From positions 1-49,546 of the forward strand of contig JAHHQT010000003.1 of NCBI GenBank assembly GCA_020026215.1: a stretch of DNA of 49,546 bases, read 5' to 3'. Shown piece after piece: positions 1 through 9,566 of the stretch. Numbering within the stretch: the first letter of the stretch is position 1; the number at the start of each line of letters is the position of its first letter. The notes beneath the pieces were generated by a model. The model was not told the DNA's origin. It ran no database searches and worked only from the letters and a program-made list of their open reading frames with translations. Both the position numbers and the translations under genes were made by a program. This DNA is from Muribaculaceae bacterium (GTDB lineage: Bacteria > Bacteroidota > Bacteroidia > Bacteroidales > Muribaculaceae).

Positions 1-1959
1 TACTTGGAATTCTGTACGACGGTTGATTTGGTCAGCAGCCTCTTGATCTTCTGGAGACAACTTGTTGATGAATTCTTCCGTCATTACGTCCCCTTCCTTG
101 AATTGCGGATATTGTCGGGCAATACGTTTAGTCACTTTTTTGGGCTTGGATTCTCCATAGCCATGCGGTTGCAAACGGTCAGCCGAAATTCCCTTACTAA
201 TCAAATAGTCCACAACCGATTGTGCACGACGGTGTGACAATGCCTCGTTATATTTGTCTGTACCCTTACGGTCAGTATGAGAAGCCATTTCGATAGTAAC
301 ATTCGGGTTCGTTTCAAGCACATCAATCAATTCGTCCAAAGCCTTAATGGATTCAGGGCGCAAGTCTGCCTTGTCGAAGTCATAGAAAATATTTTCAATC
401 ACCTGAGGTTTATGAACGGCAGGCAAAATAAAGTCCACCCAATATTCAGCGTCCTGTGCGGTAGTGTCGGATACAAATTCCTGCTTTTGGTTCAAGTAGC
501 CCTTGGCTCCTGCCAACATCACATATCTTATACCTCGATTCAAAGAGAAACGGAATGAACCGTCATCGCGAGCCACCTCTTTCTGTATAGAACCGTCATT
601 ACCCACAATACGGATAATGGCATTTCTCACAGGTTCTTCGTCCTTATCCATTACCATACCTTCGATGGTAATCTTGACAGGCACATAACTGAAACTGAAT
701 ATATGGTCGTAGTCACGAGCATCACCACGATTGGAAGAGAAATAGCCATCTTCACCCTTGCCGAAGGTAATGCCAAAATCATCGCTACTGGAATTAATCG
801 GATTGCGCATATTCTCAATTGTCCATCCTGTTTCCAACTTTGGAGTTGCCTTGAACAAGTCCAAACCGCCCATACCCGGATGACCGTCAGATGAGAAATA
901 AAGGATACCATTGGAACGGATATAAGGGAAATCCTCGTTGCCTGTCGTATTGATGTCCGGACCTAAGTTTTCCAAAGAGCCTACACGGTCCTTCAACGAT
1001 ACTCTCCACAAGTCCTTACCACCATATCCACCGGGCATATCGCTGGCAAAATACAAATATTCACCGTCCTCAGAAACAGCAGGGTGACCGAAAGCGGAAA
1101 CCGTGTCGGCAATCACTTCGTATTTCACAGGAGCACTCCATTTGGCATCAGAGCGTTGTGAAGTAAATATTTCAACGGAGGTGCTAGCATTCATTTCACG
1201 GCGTGCTTTGGTCAAATACATCGTCTGACCGTCGGGTGTGAAAGAAACGATACCTTCGTCCAATTCAGTGTTTAACTCACCCTCAACTGGTTCCGGGCGT
1301 TGCCAAACTCCTTTTTCGTCTTTCTTTGCAACGAATATATCGGCATTCTTCATCCCCGTAATTTCACTTTTTTTGTCCCCCATAGCCTTTTCAGTAGTGG
1401 TCGTGATATAAAGTTGGTCAAAATCAGCGCCCAAGAACATCGGAGAAAAATCAGCACGACGGGAATTGAATAATTTTGCATTCTTCACAATGTAACGAGT
1501 CGGAGCTTCACGCCATTTCAAGGCGTTACGACACCCCGTCAATCCGTTCAAAGCCAAAGTATCGTTCGGCACTTTTTCCAGATAAGTTTCATAAGCCTCC
1601 ATCGCAGGACCATACTTTCCTTGTCGTTGCAAGGACTGCCCCAAATAAAGATGCGACATACTGTCGGGATACTGATAGCGAAGTGCATTCTGATAGGAAG
1701 CCGCCGCACGTGCCGACATATTCAACAATCGGTAACAATTACCCATGCGAAAAGCCACCATACCACGTTGGGGACGTTCTTCCTTGCTACGGAGTTTGTT
1801 ATATACCTTTTTGTAGGTGACAGATGCGTCGTAGTACTCACCGCGCGCAAATTGTTCGTCAGCCACAGAAAGTTTTGCCCCACGGCAACCCACCATGACC
1901 ATCATCAGCAACAAGGCCAAACCCGATAAGGACAAATATTTAGTTCTATTTTTATTCAT
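1..1959 (-). CDS. porE: PorE-like OmpA-family lipoprotein (TPR, PD40, CRD, OmpA), 3' end cut by window edge
   Basis: The frame is open from an ATG at 1959 to base 1 (653 codons, no stop), so the C-terminus lies outside the window. The first 25 residues form a lipoprotein signal: a hydrophobic run ending in VMVGC, with Cys25 as the lipidation site. Then come a TPR-like region (about 30-130), a PD40 beta-propeller (about 170-420; motifs such as SFTPDGQTMYL, YFASDMPGGYGGKDLW, YFSSDGHPGMGGLDLF), a carboxypeptidase-regulatory-like domain (about 426-510; VKITIEGMVMDK) and an OmpA peptidoglycan-binding domain from about 520 (FYDFDKADLRPES; ASHTDRKG and LSHRRAQSV supply the usual Asp and Arg contacts). 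This order matches PorE, a T9SS component known from Porphyromonas gingivalis that anchors the machinery to peptidoglycan. A T9SS cargo gene lies divergently next door. A generic gliding-type OmpA/PD40 lipoprotein is the alternative. Confidence 0.8.
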   Translation of the reverse strand, partial: MNKNRTKYLSLSGLALLLMMVMVGCRGAKLSVADEQFARGEYYDASVTYKKVYNKLRSKEERPQRGMVAFRMGNCYRLLNMSARAAASYQNALRYQYPDSMSHLYLGQSLQRQGKYGPAMEAYETYLEKVPNDTLALNGLTGCRNALKWREAPTRYIVKNAKLFNSRRADFSPMFLGADFDQLYITTTTEKAMGDKKSEITGMKNADIFVAKKDEKGVWQRPEPVEGELNTELDEGIVSFTPDGQTMYLTKARREMNASTSVEIFTSQRSDAKWSAPVKYEVIADTVSAFGHPAVSEDGEYLYFASDMPGGYGGKDLWRVSLKDRVGSLENLGPDINTTGNEDFPYIRSNGILYFSSDGHPGMGGLDLFKATPKLETGWTIENMRNPINSSSDDFGITFGKGEDGYFSSNRGDARDYDHIFSFSYVPVKITIEGMVMDKDEEPVRNAIIRIVGNDGSIQKEVARDDGSFRFSLNRGIRYVMLAGAKGYLNQKQEFVSDTTAQDAEYWVDFILPAVHKPQVIENIFYDFDKADLRPESIKALDELIDVLETNPNVTIEMASHTDRKGTDKYNEALSHRRAQSVVDYLISKGISADRLQPHGYGESKPKKVTKRIARQYPQFKEGDVMTEEFINKLSPEDQEAADQINRRTEFQV

Positions 1960-2053
1960 TTTTGAGTTCAATCTTATCTAAAATAAACGAAGAAAAATTA
2001 TCTTTTATTGTACTTCTATTTAATTAATGAAAAATATCTTTATTTTCCTTGTG

Positions 2054-2074
2054 CAAATTTACCACTTTATATTG
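2054..2074 (-). promoter_or_regulatory. Bacteroidetes-type promoter of the porE-like gene
   Basis: Read on the minus strand, the -7 element TAAATTTG (plus strand 2054-2061) matches TAnnTTTG exactly. A TTG lies 22 bases upstream, one more than the usual 19-21. The element is about 95 bases before the ATG at 1959. It overlaps the plus-strand promoter at 2072-2102, so the two start sites are divergent and close together. The -33 match is only fair. Confidence 0.45.
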
Positions 2075-2102
2075 CAAATTAAGCAATAATACTTTAACTT
2101 TG
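2072..2102 (+). promoter_or_regulatory. Bacteroidetes-type promoter in front of the cobalamin riboswitch
   Basis: The -33 element TTG (2072-2074) and the -7 element TAACTTTG (2095-2102) are separated by 20 bases, the exact spacing of the Bacteroidetes sigma-A consensus TTTG/TTG-N19-21-TAnnTTTG. Transcription should begin near 2109, immediately before the first paired element of the riboswitch at about 2111, so promoter and aptamer support each other. Confidence 0.7.
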
Positions 2103-2110
2103 CTTGTGTT

Positions 2111-2284
2111 TTGGTATGATATGCAATTAAAAGTTGTAATCATAAAAGGGAATGTCGTGAAATTCGACAACAGTACCCGCTGCTGTAATTCTCGCCGAAC
2201 CCAAACAACTAAGTCACTGCGATTTATCTGTACAATCGTGGGAAGGCCGTTTGAGGGGAGAGAAAAGTCAGAAGACCTGCCAAA
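2111..2284 (+). promoter_or_regulatory. Cobalamin (adenosylcobalamin-type) riboswitch aptamer
   Basis: The conserved blocks of the B12 riboswitch appear in order on the plus strand. GGGAAT lies at 2148-2153. A small hairpin follows (GTCG 2154-2157 with CGAC 2165-2168), then the core ACAGTACCCGCTGCTGTAA (about 2170-2188), which corresponds to the usual CCCGC..CTGTAA block. GTCACTG lies near 2213-2219, GGGAAGGCCG at 2240-2249, and the hallmark 3' segment AAGTCA-GAAGACCTGCC at 2265-2281. GATAT near 2118-2122 can pair with ATATC at 2302-2306 as a possible closing helix. The orientation is into the giant secreted-protein gene at 2458, and no other gene lies between. The aptamer call is secure from its motifs. 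The switching mechanism is inferred. Confidence 0.92.
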
Positions 2285-2457
2285 TAAAACATAACTATTG
2301 AATATCTGATGCTTTCGGGAGTTAAAGCTGGTAGTTACATGAGAAGTCGCATCAAAGATGCGTACTATGCTCTATCAACACGTCTACCCTTCAAGCATTG
2401 AATTATTCAATAATTGACATAATACGCAACTATCAATTAATGTTTAATTTTTTTAAT
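2285..2457 (+). promoter_or_regulatory. Leader between riboswitch and coding sequence, probable expression platform
   Basis: This stretch is non-coding on my reading. It holds a perfect short hairpin, CGCATC-AAA-GATGCG (2348-2362), and a second possible one, GCTTT (2311-2315) with AAAGC (2324-2328). GATGC at 2308-2312 can also pair with GCATC at 2349-2353, so two mutually exclusive folds are possible. AATTGA and TCAATT segments precede a T-run just before the start codon and could make a weak terminator-like fold. Which of these is the real switch cannot be settled by eye. Confidence 0.4.
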
Positions 2458-5400
2458 ATGCTTAAGACTTTCTCAAGACACATGGTACAATTAGCGCTAT
2501 TGTTTTTGATCAGCGTGCTACCATTAGTTGCCAACGGCCAAGCCACAGGCAACAGGCAGATTAACATGCCTCAATTAGGGAAGTTGGCAGAAGGTGATAT
2601 TACCGTTGCCGCGGGAGAAGAAATCACTTTCTATGATCCTTGGGGTGTAGAAGACATCAAGGCCACCAACTCCTATAACTGTCTTTCAGCAATCGTTTTC
2701 AAACCTGCTGAAAAAGGTTATGCGATTCAAGTTACTTTCTCAGAAATTGACTTGGACTATTTTAGCGATAGCTACCCTCTATACTTGAATGTATATGACG
2801 GTATTATCGATGCGGACAATTCATACGAATTTCCAACTGCAACCAATAGTATTTACGGTATTAATGACATCGTCACTCCTACCGGAACTCTATTAGCAAC
2901 ATTGAAAGGCACAATGACCGACAAGTCATTCATCTCTTCTGACCCAAGCGGCGCCCTTTCATTCTTCATGCACCATAGAAACTCTAACGCTTGTAAAGGT
3001 TGGGTAGCTACTGTCAAAGCCATCCAATTAGTGGATATGTCCATTAAAGAAAGCGGTGCATCCTACGAAGGTGTCGTTGCCGAACCTACTAAGAAAACAG
3101 CCATCAACTTGGGTGGTTTCTATGTAACTACTGAAGGTTTGTCAAAAGCTCTCACTGCAACTTCCGTTTCATTCAAATTGCCGGTAAACGAATGTATTGA
3201 TGTCAATACTTTGAAAGTTTACGAAGGAGTTCAAGACGAATTCTCATCAGCGACTCCAATTGAAAGCACTCTTTCTAACAATGGAGATGTATATACATTG
3301 ACTTTCAACAAAGTCTTGACTTCTGGTAGAAACAATTTCTCAATTGCCGGTAATGTTAAGGCTGATGCCAAATTCGGTTCTAAAGCGAAATTGATAGTTG
3401 AAAAAGTCACTACAAAAGAAAATCTTGAAGGTTTGGCAGGCTTCAAGACTGCTACTCCTGTTGAAGTACGTATTCCGTTCATTGTTCTTATGGGTGCTGA
3501 ACACAAAACATTCAGTGTAGGCAAAGACAATGTCATGTTCTTCGATGATGGAGGTAAAGACGGCAAGATTTCCAGCAAATACGAAGGTACTATCACTTTT
3601 GTTCCGACTACTCCGGGTAGCAAAGTCCAAATCGACTTCAAAGTCATTTCTCTTTACGAAAGTTCATACACTACAACTTACAACGACCTTGCATTCGTTT
3701 ACAATGGTACTGCCAAAAACGATGCAGCATTGAACGAACAACTTCACAATGCAAATCCTATCGTTGTTAAATCTTCTTCTGAAGATGGAGCTTTGACTGT
3801 TTACTTGAAATCTGTAACCGGTGACTACAGCCGTGGTGAAGGTTTCGAAGCAGTTGTTTCTGAATACACTCCGACTCCAATGATTGTAAAGAATGTGGAA
3901 ACAAAACAATTCACAACAGGTACAATCTTGGCAGGCGAAACTAACCAAGCAATCTTGGATGTTGATATTCAAACTGAAAACACTTTGGCTGTCAATGCAG
4001 AATCATTCTCTTTCAACATCGACGGTACAACAGTTCCTTCTCACTTGAAACGTGCAAAATTGTTCTACACCGGTAAATCTAAAGATTTCGCCACAGACAA
4101 CATGGTGGCTGACATCGCTCTTAACGGTGAAGCTAAATTCACAGTTTCCGGTCTTAACGTAAAACTTGTTGAAGGCAGCAACCACTTCTGGTTGGCATTC
4201 GACATCGACCCGCAAGCCCTTACAGGCGAATTTATCGATGCAGGCTGTTCAGACGTTACAATAGGCGGCAAGAAAACAACTGTCACTACAGTAAATCCTG
4301 AAGGTAACAGACAAATCCTTAACGCTTACGAATCTGTCAAAGGTACATTCGAAAAGACTGTTTACGGAACTTGGATATTCAGATCTGAAAAGAATCCTTT
4401 GACTTACTACGACGGATATAACCCAGTGAAGGGTGAACAAATCACAACATTCATCCCGGGTAGCGCTGACAAGATTATCGAAATCGATTTCAGCAAATTC
4501 AAAGTTTATTACGGAACTGGATCATACGACACTCAAGCAAAATTCGAAATCTACAGCGGTCGCGGCACTCAAGGCGAATTGCTTTGGGCTTTGACTGACC
4601 CTAAAGACAAGAACGTTGGTCCTGGACGCATCATCCGTTCAAAATCAGCCGACGGTGCTCTTACTGTCATATTTGACCCGAATACAACATCTTCTTCTTA
4701 CACAGCTGAAGGTTTTGAAGCTGAAGTAAGAGAATACAAGTCAAAACCAATGGTCATTGACAGTATCAATGTTGTACAAGCAAGCACAAGCATTATCCCT
4801 GTTACTCCTGTAGCCAAGAATCAAGAGATTATCGGTTTCAGCATTTCTGCAAGCGGAGACCAAAATCAAAAATTGTTTGAAGGTGTAACTCTTAACTTGA
4901 AAGGTTGCCAAGATAAAGTTGAAAAAGTTTACCTATATACATCTGGTACAAACGACCAAATGGATTTGACAGCTTCTATCGCTGAAATCGTGCCTGCTGC
5001 CGACAATGCTGAAGCTGTAATGACATTGGCTCGTCCTATCACCATTAATGAAGGTACAACTTACTATTGGGTAGCTTACGACCTTAAAGCTGATTTGGCT
5101 ACTGACACTCAAATTGACGCAGCTGTCAAGTCTCTTCAACTTAGCGGCGAACAAGTTGCTCCTAAAGCAGGCGACCCTGAAGGAGTACGCTTGATGAAGA
5201 ACATTCTTATTATGAAAGCCGGAGAAAACGGTGAAGTCACTGTAGGTTCCAACTCATTGTTATTCTACGATGAAGGCGGTATCGAAGACGGTATCACAAG
5301 ATCTTTCGAAGGTACAATCACATTCGCTCCTAAGACTCCGGGTAAAGCCATCAAATTGATTCTTCACCAATGGAACATCGGTGGAAGCGACAAGATGTAT

Positions 5401-8400
5401 GTTTACTTCGGCTGTGCTACAAAAGCAAACGAAGATTTGTTGATTAAATCAACTAAACAACCAAAAGAAGTAATTTCATTCTCTGAAGACGGTAAAATCA
5501 CACTTAAATTCAAGACAGTTTCTTGGGGTGGTTCTTCAGGTTTGTCAGGTTGGGAAATTGAAGTTGTTGAATACGAAATCCAACCTCTATCACTTGGTAA
5601 AATCACTTCAACCGTCGTAGCCAGCCAAAACGCACTTCGCGGTGCTAACCAAAATATGGTCAGAATCGATGTTGAAATCTTGGGTGATAAAGGTAATTAC
5701 ACTATCAACGGATTCAAATTCAACACCAAAGGAACTTCTGCCATTGCCGACATTCAAAAAGCTACTATTATTGAAACAGATACAACAAGCACATTCTTTG
5801 AAGCTGCCAAATTTGGTGAATTGGACAAAGTCACAGCTAACTTTAGTATCTCTGGAGAATATAAAGTAACACTTCCTGGTGTTTACAGATTCTGGTTGCA
5901 ATATGCAATTGCTCCAACAGCAAAAGTAGGCAACAGAATTGCCGTAACTCCGTCAGAAGTCTTGACTGAAACAGATAACGTAAACAAACTTACTGAACCT
6001 AAACAAGCTCTTACTACAATTGCAGAAGGATTCCACGGTACATATACTATCGGTACTTCTTCTGATGCCAACTACCCTACATTCGCAGCAGCTATCGATG
6101 CTATGAAAGACGGTATTGACGGTCCTGTAGTATTTGAAGTGGAATCAGGCGTTTACGAAGAAGCAGTCATAATGCCAAAAATCACAGGTACATCTGCTAC
6201 AAACACTATCACATTCAAATCTAAGACAGGCAACTACGATGATGTAACCATCACACACAACTCTTATGTTGCTCCTAACGTACCATCTGATCTTAAGGTT
6301 GAAAGTGAATTGGGTGTATGGACCAATGCCGGTGCTGACTATGTTACTCTTGAAGGCATCACAATCATGACTCTTGATATTACATATCCTGCTGTTGTGA
6401 AAGTGAAATTCAACAGTGAACACTTCACTATCCGCAACTGTCACTTGGTTACTGAAATGTCGACAGACTACTCTAACGACATTACTGTAGTTGACCTATA
6501 CGGACGTAATATGGCTGGTGACAACAACGACTTCTTCACTATCGAAAACAGTGTTATCGAAGGCGGTCACAAGGGTATTCACCTTGGTGCAAGCTGGGCT
6601 TACACTCCATCATACGAACGTGGTGCAAAAGTTATCAACAACAAATTCATGGGACAAGGTAGTAAATCTGTTTACCTTGAAGGTCAAATTGATTTCAGCA
6701 TCTCAAACAATACATTTGTAAACGACCAAACTGACAAATCAGGCTTCTATGCTCTTGACTTGCGTCGTTGCTTCGGTGAAGTTCACCTTGATGCCAACTC
6801 ATTCGACCTTAACCTTCCAAAGGGCGCAACTGCCATCTATCTAAACTATATCGATACTAAGAACGCTGCACAACCTTCAACAATCGCCAACAACGAAATC
6901 AAGATGTTCTGTAGCGGTGCTTCAAGCACTTACGAAGGTATCAGAATCGGTTCAGACGATTGTATCACTGAAAACGTATTCATTGCTCACAATACTATCA
7001 GATTTACTGGCGAATCCACTAATTCTGTTCTAATCTATGTCAATGATGTTGTGAAGTCCAACTTCCAAAACAACATCATGCAAAACGAAGCCAAAGGTTA
7101 TACTTACCGCGCTTACAAGACTGAATACATCAGCGGTTCTACTTTCTCTAACAACGTATTGTTTACTGAAGGTACAGCATTCGCTAATGTAAACAAGACA
7201 GAAATCCCAACCTTCGAAGAATGGTTGACAACTTCAGGCGAAAAAGACAGCTTCAAGGAAAAAGTTTCTTTCTTGTCTGAATCAGTATTGGAACCAGCTG
7301 CTGCAGGTTCTTTGCTTAACGGTAAACCATTGGCTGCTGTCAAAGTGGACTTGAACGGAACTCAACGTAACGCAACAACTCCGACAATCGGTGCTTACGA
7401 ATTTGCTGAAGTTACAGGTAATCCTGTATTTACAGAAGGTTTCCCTTCTGTAACAAGAATCACTCACGAATCAGCCGTTGCTTCTGTTAAATCTGACATG
7501 AGCGGTAAGGCATTCGTCCTTTGCAAACTTGCTACTGAAGCTGCTCCTACATTGGAAGAACTTCTTGCTTCTACTTCAGTGAAAGAAATCAGAAAGAACA
7601 ATCTTGCTGAAATTTTAATCACAGGCTTGTCAGAACTTACTGAATACAATATCTACTTCCTTGTTCAAAACCTTCGCGGTGCAAACTCAGAAATTGTCAA
7701 GAGTGAAACATTCAAGACAAAATATTTGCCAACTAAGGTTTCTACATTCGAAGAAGTAATTCCTGCTGAAGGAGGCAGCTTCGTTGACGGAACTGCAAAA
7801 TTCACTAACTTCACTGTTGAAGTTGTACAAGACGCTCCTGGTATCGGTAACCACGCTGCTAAAGTGGGTACATCAAGCGACATTACATTGACTAACACAG
7901 ACAAGGGTATCAACCTAACAGGTTTCTTCCTAAAAGCTGACAACAATGTAGTGATGACTATTACAGACGAAAAGGCTGTTAATCACGAATACACTTTGAA
8001 CGCAACCAATAACAACTGGTTATTTATCAACTTGAAGGATAAAGGTCTTATCACTAAAGTCAACATGGCTGTAGCTACTGGCTCTGCTTGGATTGATGAT
8101 TTCAGCGGTGAACCTGCACAATTAGATGTTTACGTTCCTAACGCAAAAGGCAACGAAGGCGAAGAAGTTACTCTTACAGCTAATCCTACTACAGGTGTAG
8201 GCCCTTACACTTATGTTTGGGAAAATGCAATGCACGAAGTTGTAGGTAATGAGGCTTCTTATAAATTCAACGCTAAGCACACAACAACATACAAAGTTAC
8301 AGTTACTGACGCTTGGGGTAAAGTTGACTCTGACAACGTAGAAGTAATGGTAAAAGGTAATGCTTACACAGCTACATTCGAAGACTTCTACTTGCCGAAA

Positions 8401-9546
8401 GTTGAATCATTCTGGAACGGTGACGGACCAGACGATACAACAGGTAATGGTGTATTCTCAACACTATATAGTGGTTCATACACATTCAGCGTAAACAGAC
8501 ATGCCAACACTTGGTGGTCAGGTCACGCTTGTTCTAATCAAACATCTACAGACTACGCAACATTGGAAGACCAATACCGTTCAGCTGCAGGTGGTGGTTA
8601 CAACTCAAATAACTACTGTGTATCATTTGTTGACTCATACAGCGGTCCTCACGCAATGTATGTAACCAATGCTGAAGTTGACAGCATCCAAGGTATGTAT
8701 GTTACAAATACAGCATGGGTTAAAGACGCTATTCTTAACGGTGATGGTATGTCAACTGTTCCTGGCGGTTTCGCTAAGGGTGACTACTTCAAACTAATCG
8801 TCAAAGGTCAAGGTATCGACAACAACTTCAAGGAAGTTGAATTCTACTTGGCTGACTATAGAGACGAAGACGAAGCAAACCACTACTTGATTGACACATG
8901 GCAATGGATAGACCTTCGCCCTCTTGGAAAAGTGAAGAAAATCGTTTACGATCTTCAAAGTACTAAAGCAAACGACTGGGGTATGACAACTCCTTCATAC
9001 TTCTGTATGGATGATGTCAATGGTTCTCGCGTAATTGAAAAAGCAACTGAACAATTGGTTGGCCTTACTCCTGTTGAAATCGACTTGTCACAATTTGTTG
9101 ATTTCACCGGTACTGCTAAAGTAACATATAAAGTAACTGACAAGTACGATTCAAGCATTGCTGAATTCTCAATCATCAACAATAAGATGACTGTTACAGC
9201 TAAACTTGACAATACTAACACATCAGTTATCATCTCCGCTACTCAAAAAGGTATTACTAAGTTTATTGAAATCCCTGTAAGAATCAACGAATACGATGCA
9301 GGTATCAACGGAACTCAAGTAAGCAACTGCAGAATCTATCCTATCCCTGCTAAAGACTTTGTCAACGTAGCAACCGATATGGATGACTACTCTGTTGAAA
9401 TCCTTACTACAAGCGGTGCAAGCGTACTTTACACAGCAGGCAACAATGGCAATGTAACAATTCCATTGAACCTTGAACAAGGTGTGTACGTAATTAGAAT
9501 TTCGAACCATACACAAACTGTTGTCAAACAGATATTGGTTAAATAG
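2458..9546 (+). CDS. Giant T9SS-secreted protein with CUB-like, BNR_assoc_N-like, beta-helix and DUF4465-like domains, under B12 riboswitch control
   Basis: The start chosen is the ATG at 2458 (about 2362 residues), because it opens a signal peptide (MLKTFSRHM, a hydrophobic run, then ANGQ). The frame extends upstream to an ATG at 2440 and a TTG at 2398. By nucleotide, the modules are: CUB-like domains at about 2596-3025, 3463-3867, 4320-4737 and 5190-5575 (FYDxGG, TFxPxxxG, SxDGALTV, GFEAxVxEY), each followed by a BNR_assoc_N-like beta-sandwich; a right-handed beta-helix at about 6031-7400; an FN3-like domain at 7425-7720; an unassigned beta-domain to about 8110; a PKD/Ig-like domain at 8116-8355; a DUF4465-like domain at about 8362-9030 (WWSGHACSN, DQYRSAAGGG, YCVSFVDSYSG); an Ig-like linker; and a type A T9SS sorting domain from about 9310 (IYPIPAKDFVNV, GVYVIRI, KQILVK). 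Expression should fall when cobalamin is plentiful. Binding and capture of cobamides at the surface is an inference from the riboswitch and DUF4465. Confidence 0.85.
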   Translation: MLKTFSRHMVQLALLFLISVLPLVANGQATGNRQINMPQLGKLAEGDITVAAGEEITFYDPWGVEDIKATNSYNCLSAIVFKPAEKGYAIQVTFSEIDLDYFSDSYPLYLNVYDGIIDADNSYEFPTATNSIYGINDIVTPTGTLLATLKGTMTDKSFISSDPSGALSFFMHHRNSNACKGWVATVKAIQLVDMSIKESGASYEGVVAEPTKKTAINLGGFYVTTEGLSKALTATSVSFKLPVNECIDVNTLKVYEGVQDEFSSATPIESTLSNNGDVYTLTFNKVLTSGRNNFSIAGNVKADAKFGSKAKLIVEKVTTKENLEGLAGFKTATPVEVRIPFIVLMGAEHKTFSVGKDNVMFFDDGGKDGKISSKYEGTITFVPTTPGSKVQIDFKVISLYESSYTTTYNDLAFVYNGTAKNDAALNEQLHNANPIVVKSSSEDGALTVYLKSVTGDYSRGEGFEAVVSEYTPTPMIVKNVETKQFTTGTILAGETNQAILDVDIQTENTLAVNAESFSFNIDGTTVPSHLKRAKLFYTGKSKDFATDNMVADIALNGEAKFTVSGLNVKLVEGSNHFWLAFDIDPQALTGEFIDAGCSDVTIGGKKTTVTTVNPEGNRQILNAYESVKGTFEKTVYGTWIFRSEKNPLTYYDGYNPVKGEQITTFIPGSADKIIEIDFSKFKVYYGTGSYDTQAKFEIYSGRGTQGELLWALTDPKDKNVGPGRIIRSKSADGALTVIFDPNTTSSSYTAEGFEAEVREYKSKPMVIDSINVVQASTSIIPVTPVAKNQEIIGFSISASGDQNQKLFEGVTLNLKGCQDKVEKVYLYTSGTNDQMDLTASIAEIVPAADNAEAVMTLARPITINEGTTYYWVAYDLKADLATDTQIDAAVKSLQLSGEQVAPKAGDPEGVRLMKNILIMKAGENGEVTVGSNSLLFYDEGGIEDGITRSFEGTITFAPKTPGKAIKLILHQWNIGGSDKMYVYFGCATKANEDLLIKSTKQPKEVISFSEDGKITLKFKTVSWGGSSGLSGWEIEVVEYEIQPLSLGKITSTVVASQNALRGANQNMVRIDVEILGDKGNYTINGFKFNTKGTSAIADIQKATIIETDTTSTFFEAAKFGELDKVTANFSISGEYKVTLPGVYRFWLQYAIAPTAKVGNRIAVTPSEVLTETDNVNKLTEPKQALTTIAEGFHGTYTIGTSSDANYPTFAAAIDAMKDGIDGPVVFEVESGVYEEAVIMPKITGTSATNTITFKSKTGNYDDVTITHNSYVAPNVPSDLKVESELGVWTNAGADYVTLEGITIMTLDITYPAVVKVKFNSEHFTIRNCHLVTEMSTDYSNDITVVDLYGRNMAGDNNDFFTIENSVIEGGHKGIHLGASWAYTPSYERGAKVINNKFMGQGSKSVYLEGQIDFSISNNTFVNDQTDKSGFYALDLRRCFGEVHLDANSFDLNLPKGATAIYLNYIDTKNAAQPSTIANNEIKMFCSGASSTYEGIRIGSDDCITENVFIAHNTIRFTGESTNSVLIYVNDVVKSNFQNNIMQNEAKGYTYRAYKTEYISGSTFSNNVLFTEGTAFANVNKTEIPTFEEWLTTSGEKDSFKEKVSFLSESVLEPAAAGSLLNGKPLAAVKVDLNGTQRNATTPTIGAYEFAEVTGNPVFTEGFPSVTRITHESAVASVKSDMSGKAFVLCKLATEAAPTLEELLASTSVKEIRKNNLAEILITGLSELTEYNIYFLVQNLRGANSEIVKSETFKTKYLPTKVSTFEEVIPAEGGSFVDGTAKFTNFTVEVVQDAPGIGNHAAKVGTSSDITLTNTDKGINLTGFFLKADNNVVMTITDEKAVNHEYTLNATNNNWLFINLKDKGLITKVNMAVATGSAWIDDFSGEPAQLDVYVPNAKGNEGEEVTLTANPTTGVGPYTYVWENAMHEVVGNEASYKFNAKHTTTYKVTVTDAWGKVDSDNVEVMVKGNAYTATFEDFYLPKVESFWNGDGPDDTTGNGVFSTLYSGSYTFSVNRHANTWWSGHACSNQTSTDYATLEDQYRSAAGGGYNSNNYCVSFVDSYSGPHAMYVTNAEVDSIQGMYVTNTAWVKDAILNGDGMSTVPGGFAKGDYFKLIVKGQGIDNNFKEVEFYLADYRDEDEANHYLIDTWQWIDLRPLGKVKKIVYDLQSTKANDWGMTTPSYFCMDDVNGSRVIEKATEQLVGLTPVEIDLSQFVDFTGTAKVTYKVTDKYDSSIAEFSIINNKMTVTAKLDNTNTSVIISATQKGITKFIEIPVRINEYDAGINGTQVSNCRIYPIPAKDFVNVATDMDDYSVEILTTSGASVLYTAGNNGNVTIPLNLEQGVYVIRISNHTQTVVKQILVK

Positions 9547-9566
9547 AGTTTTTAGAGTTATTAAGT

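Noticed and set aside
2398..2457. TTG at 2398 or ATG at 2440 as start of the giant protein
   Set aside because: The added residues are not part of the signal peptide and fall in the riboswitch leader; ATG 2458 gives a normal signal peptide. ATG 2440 cannot be fully excluded.
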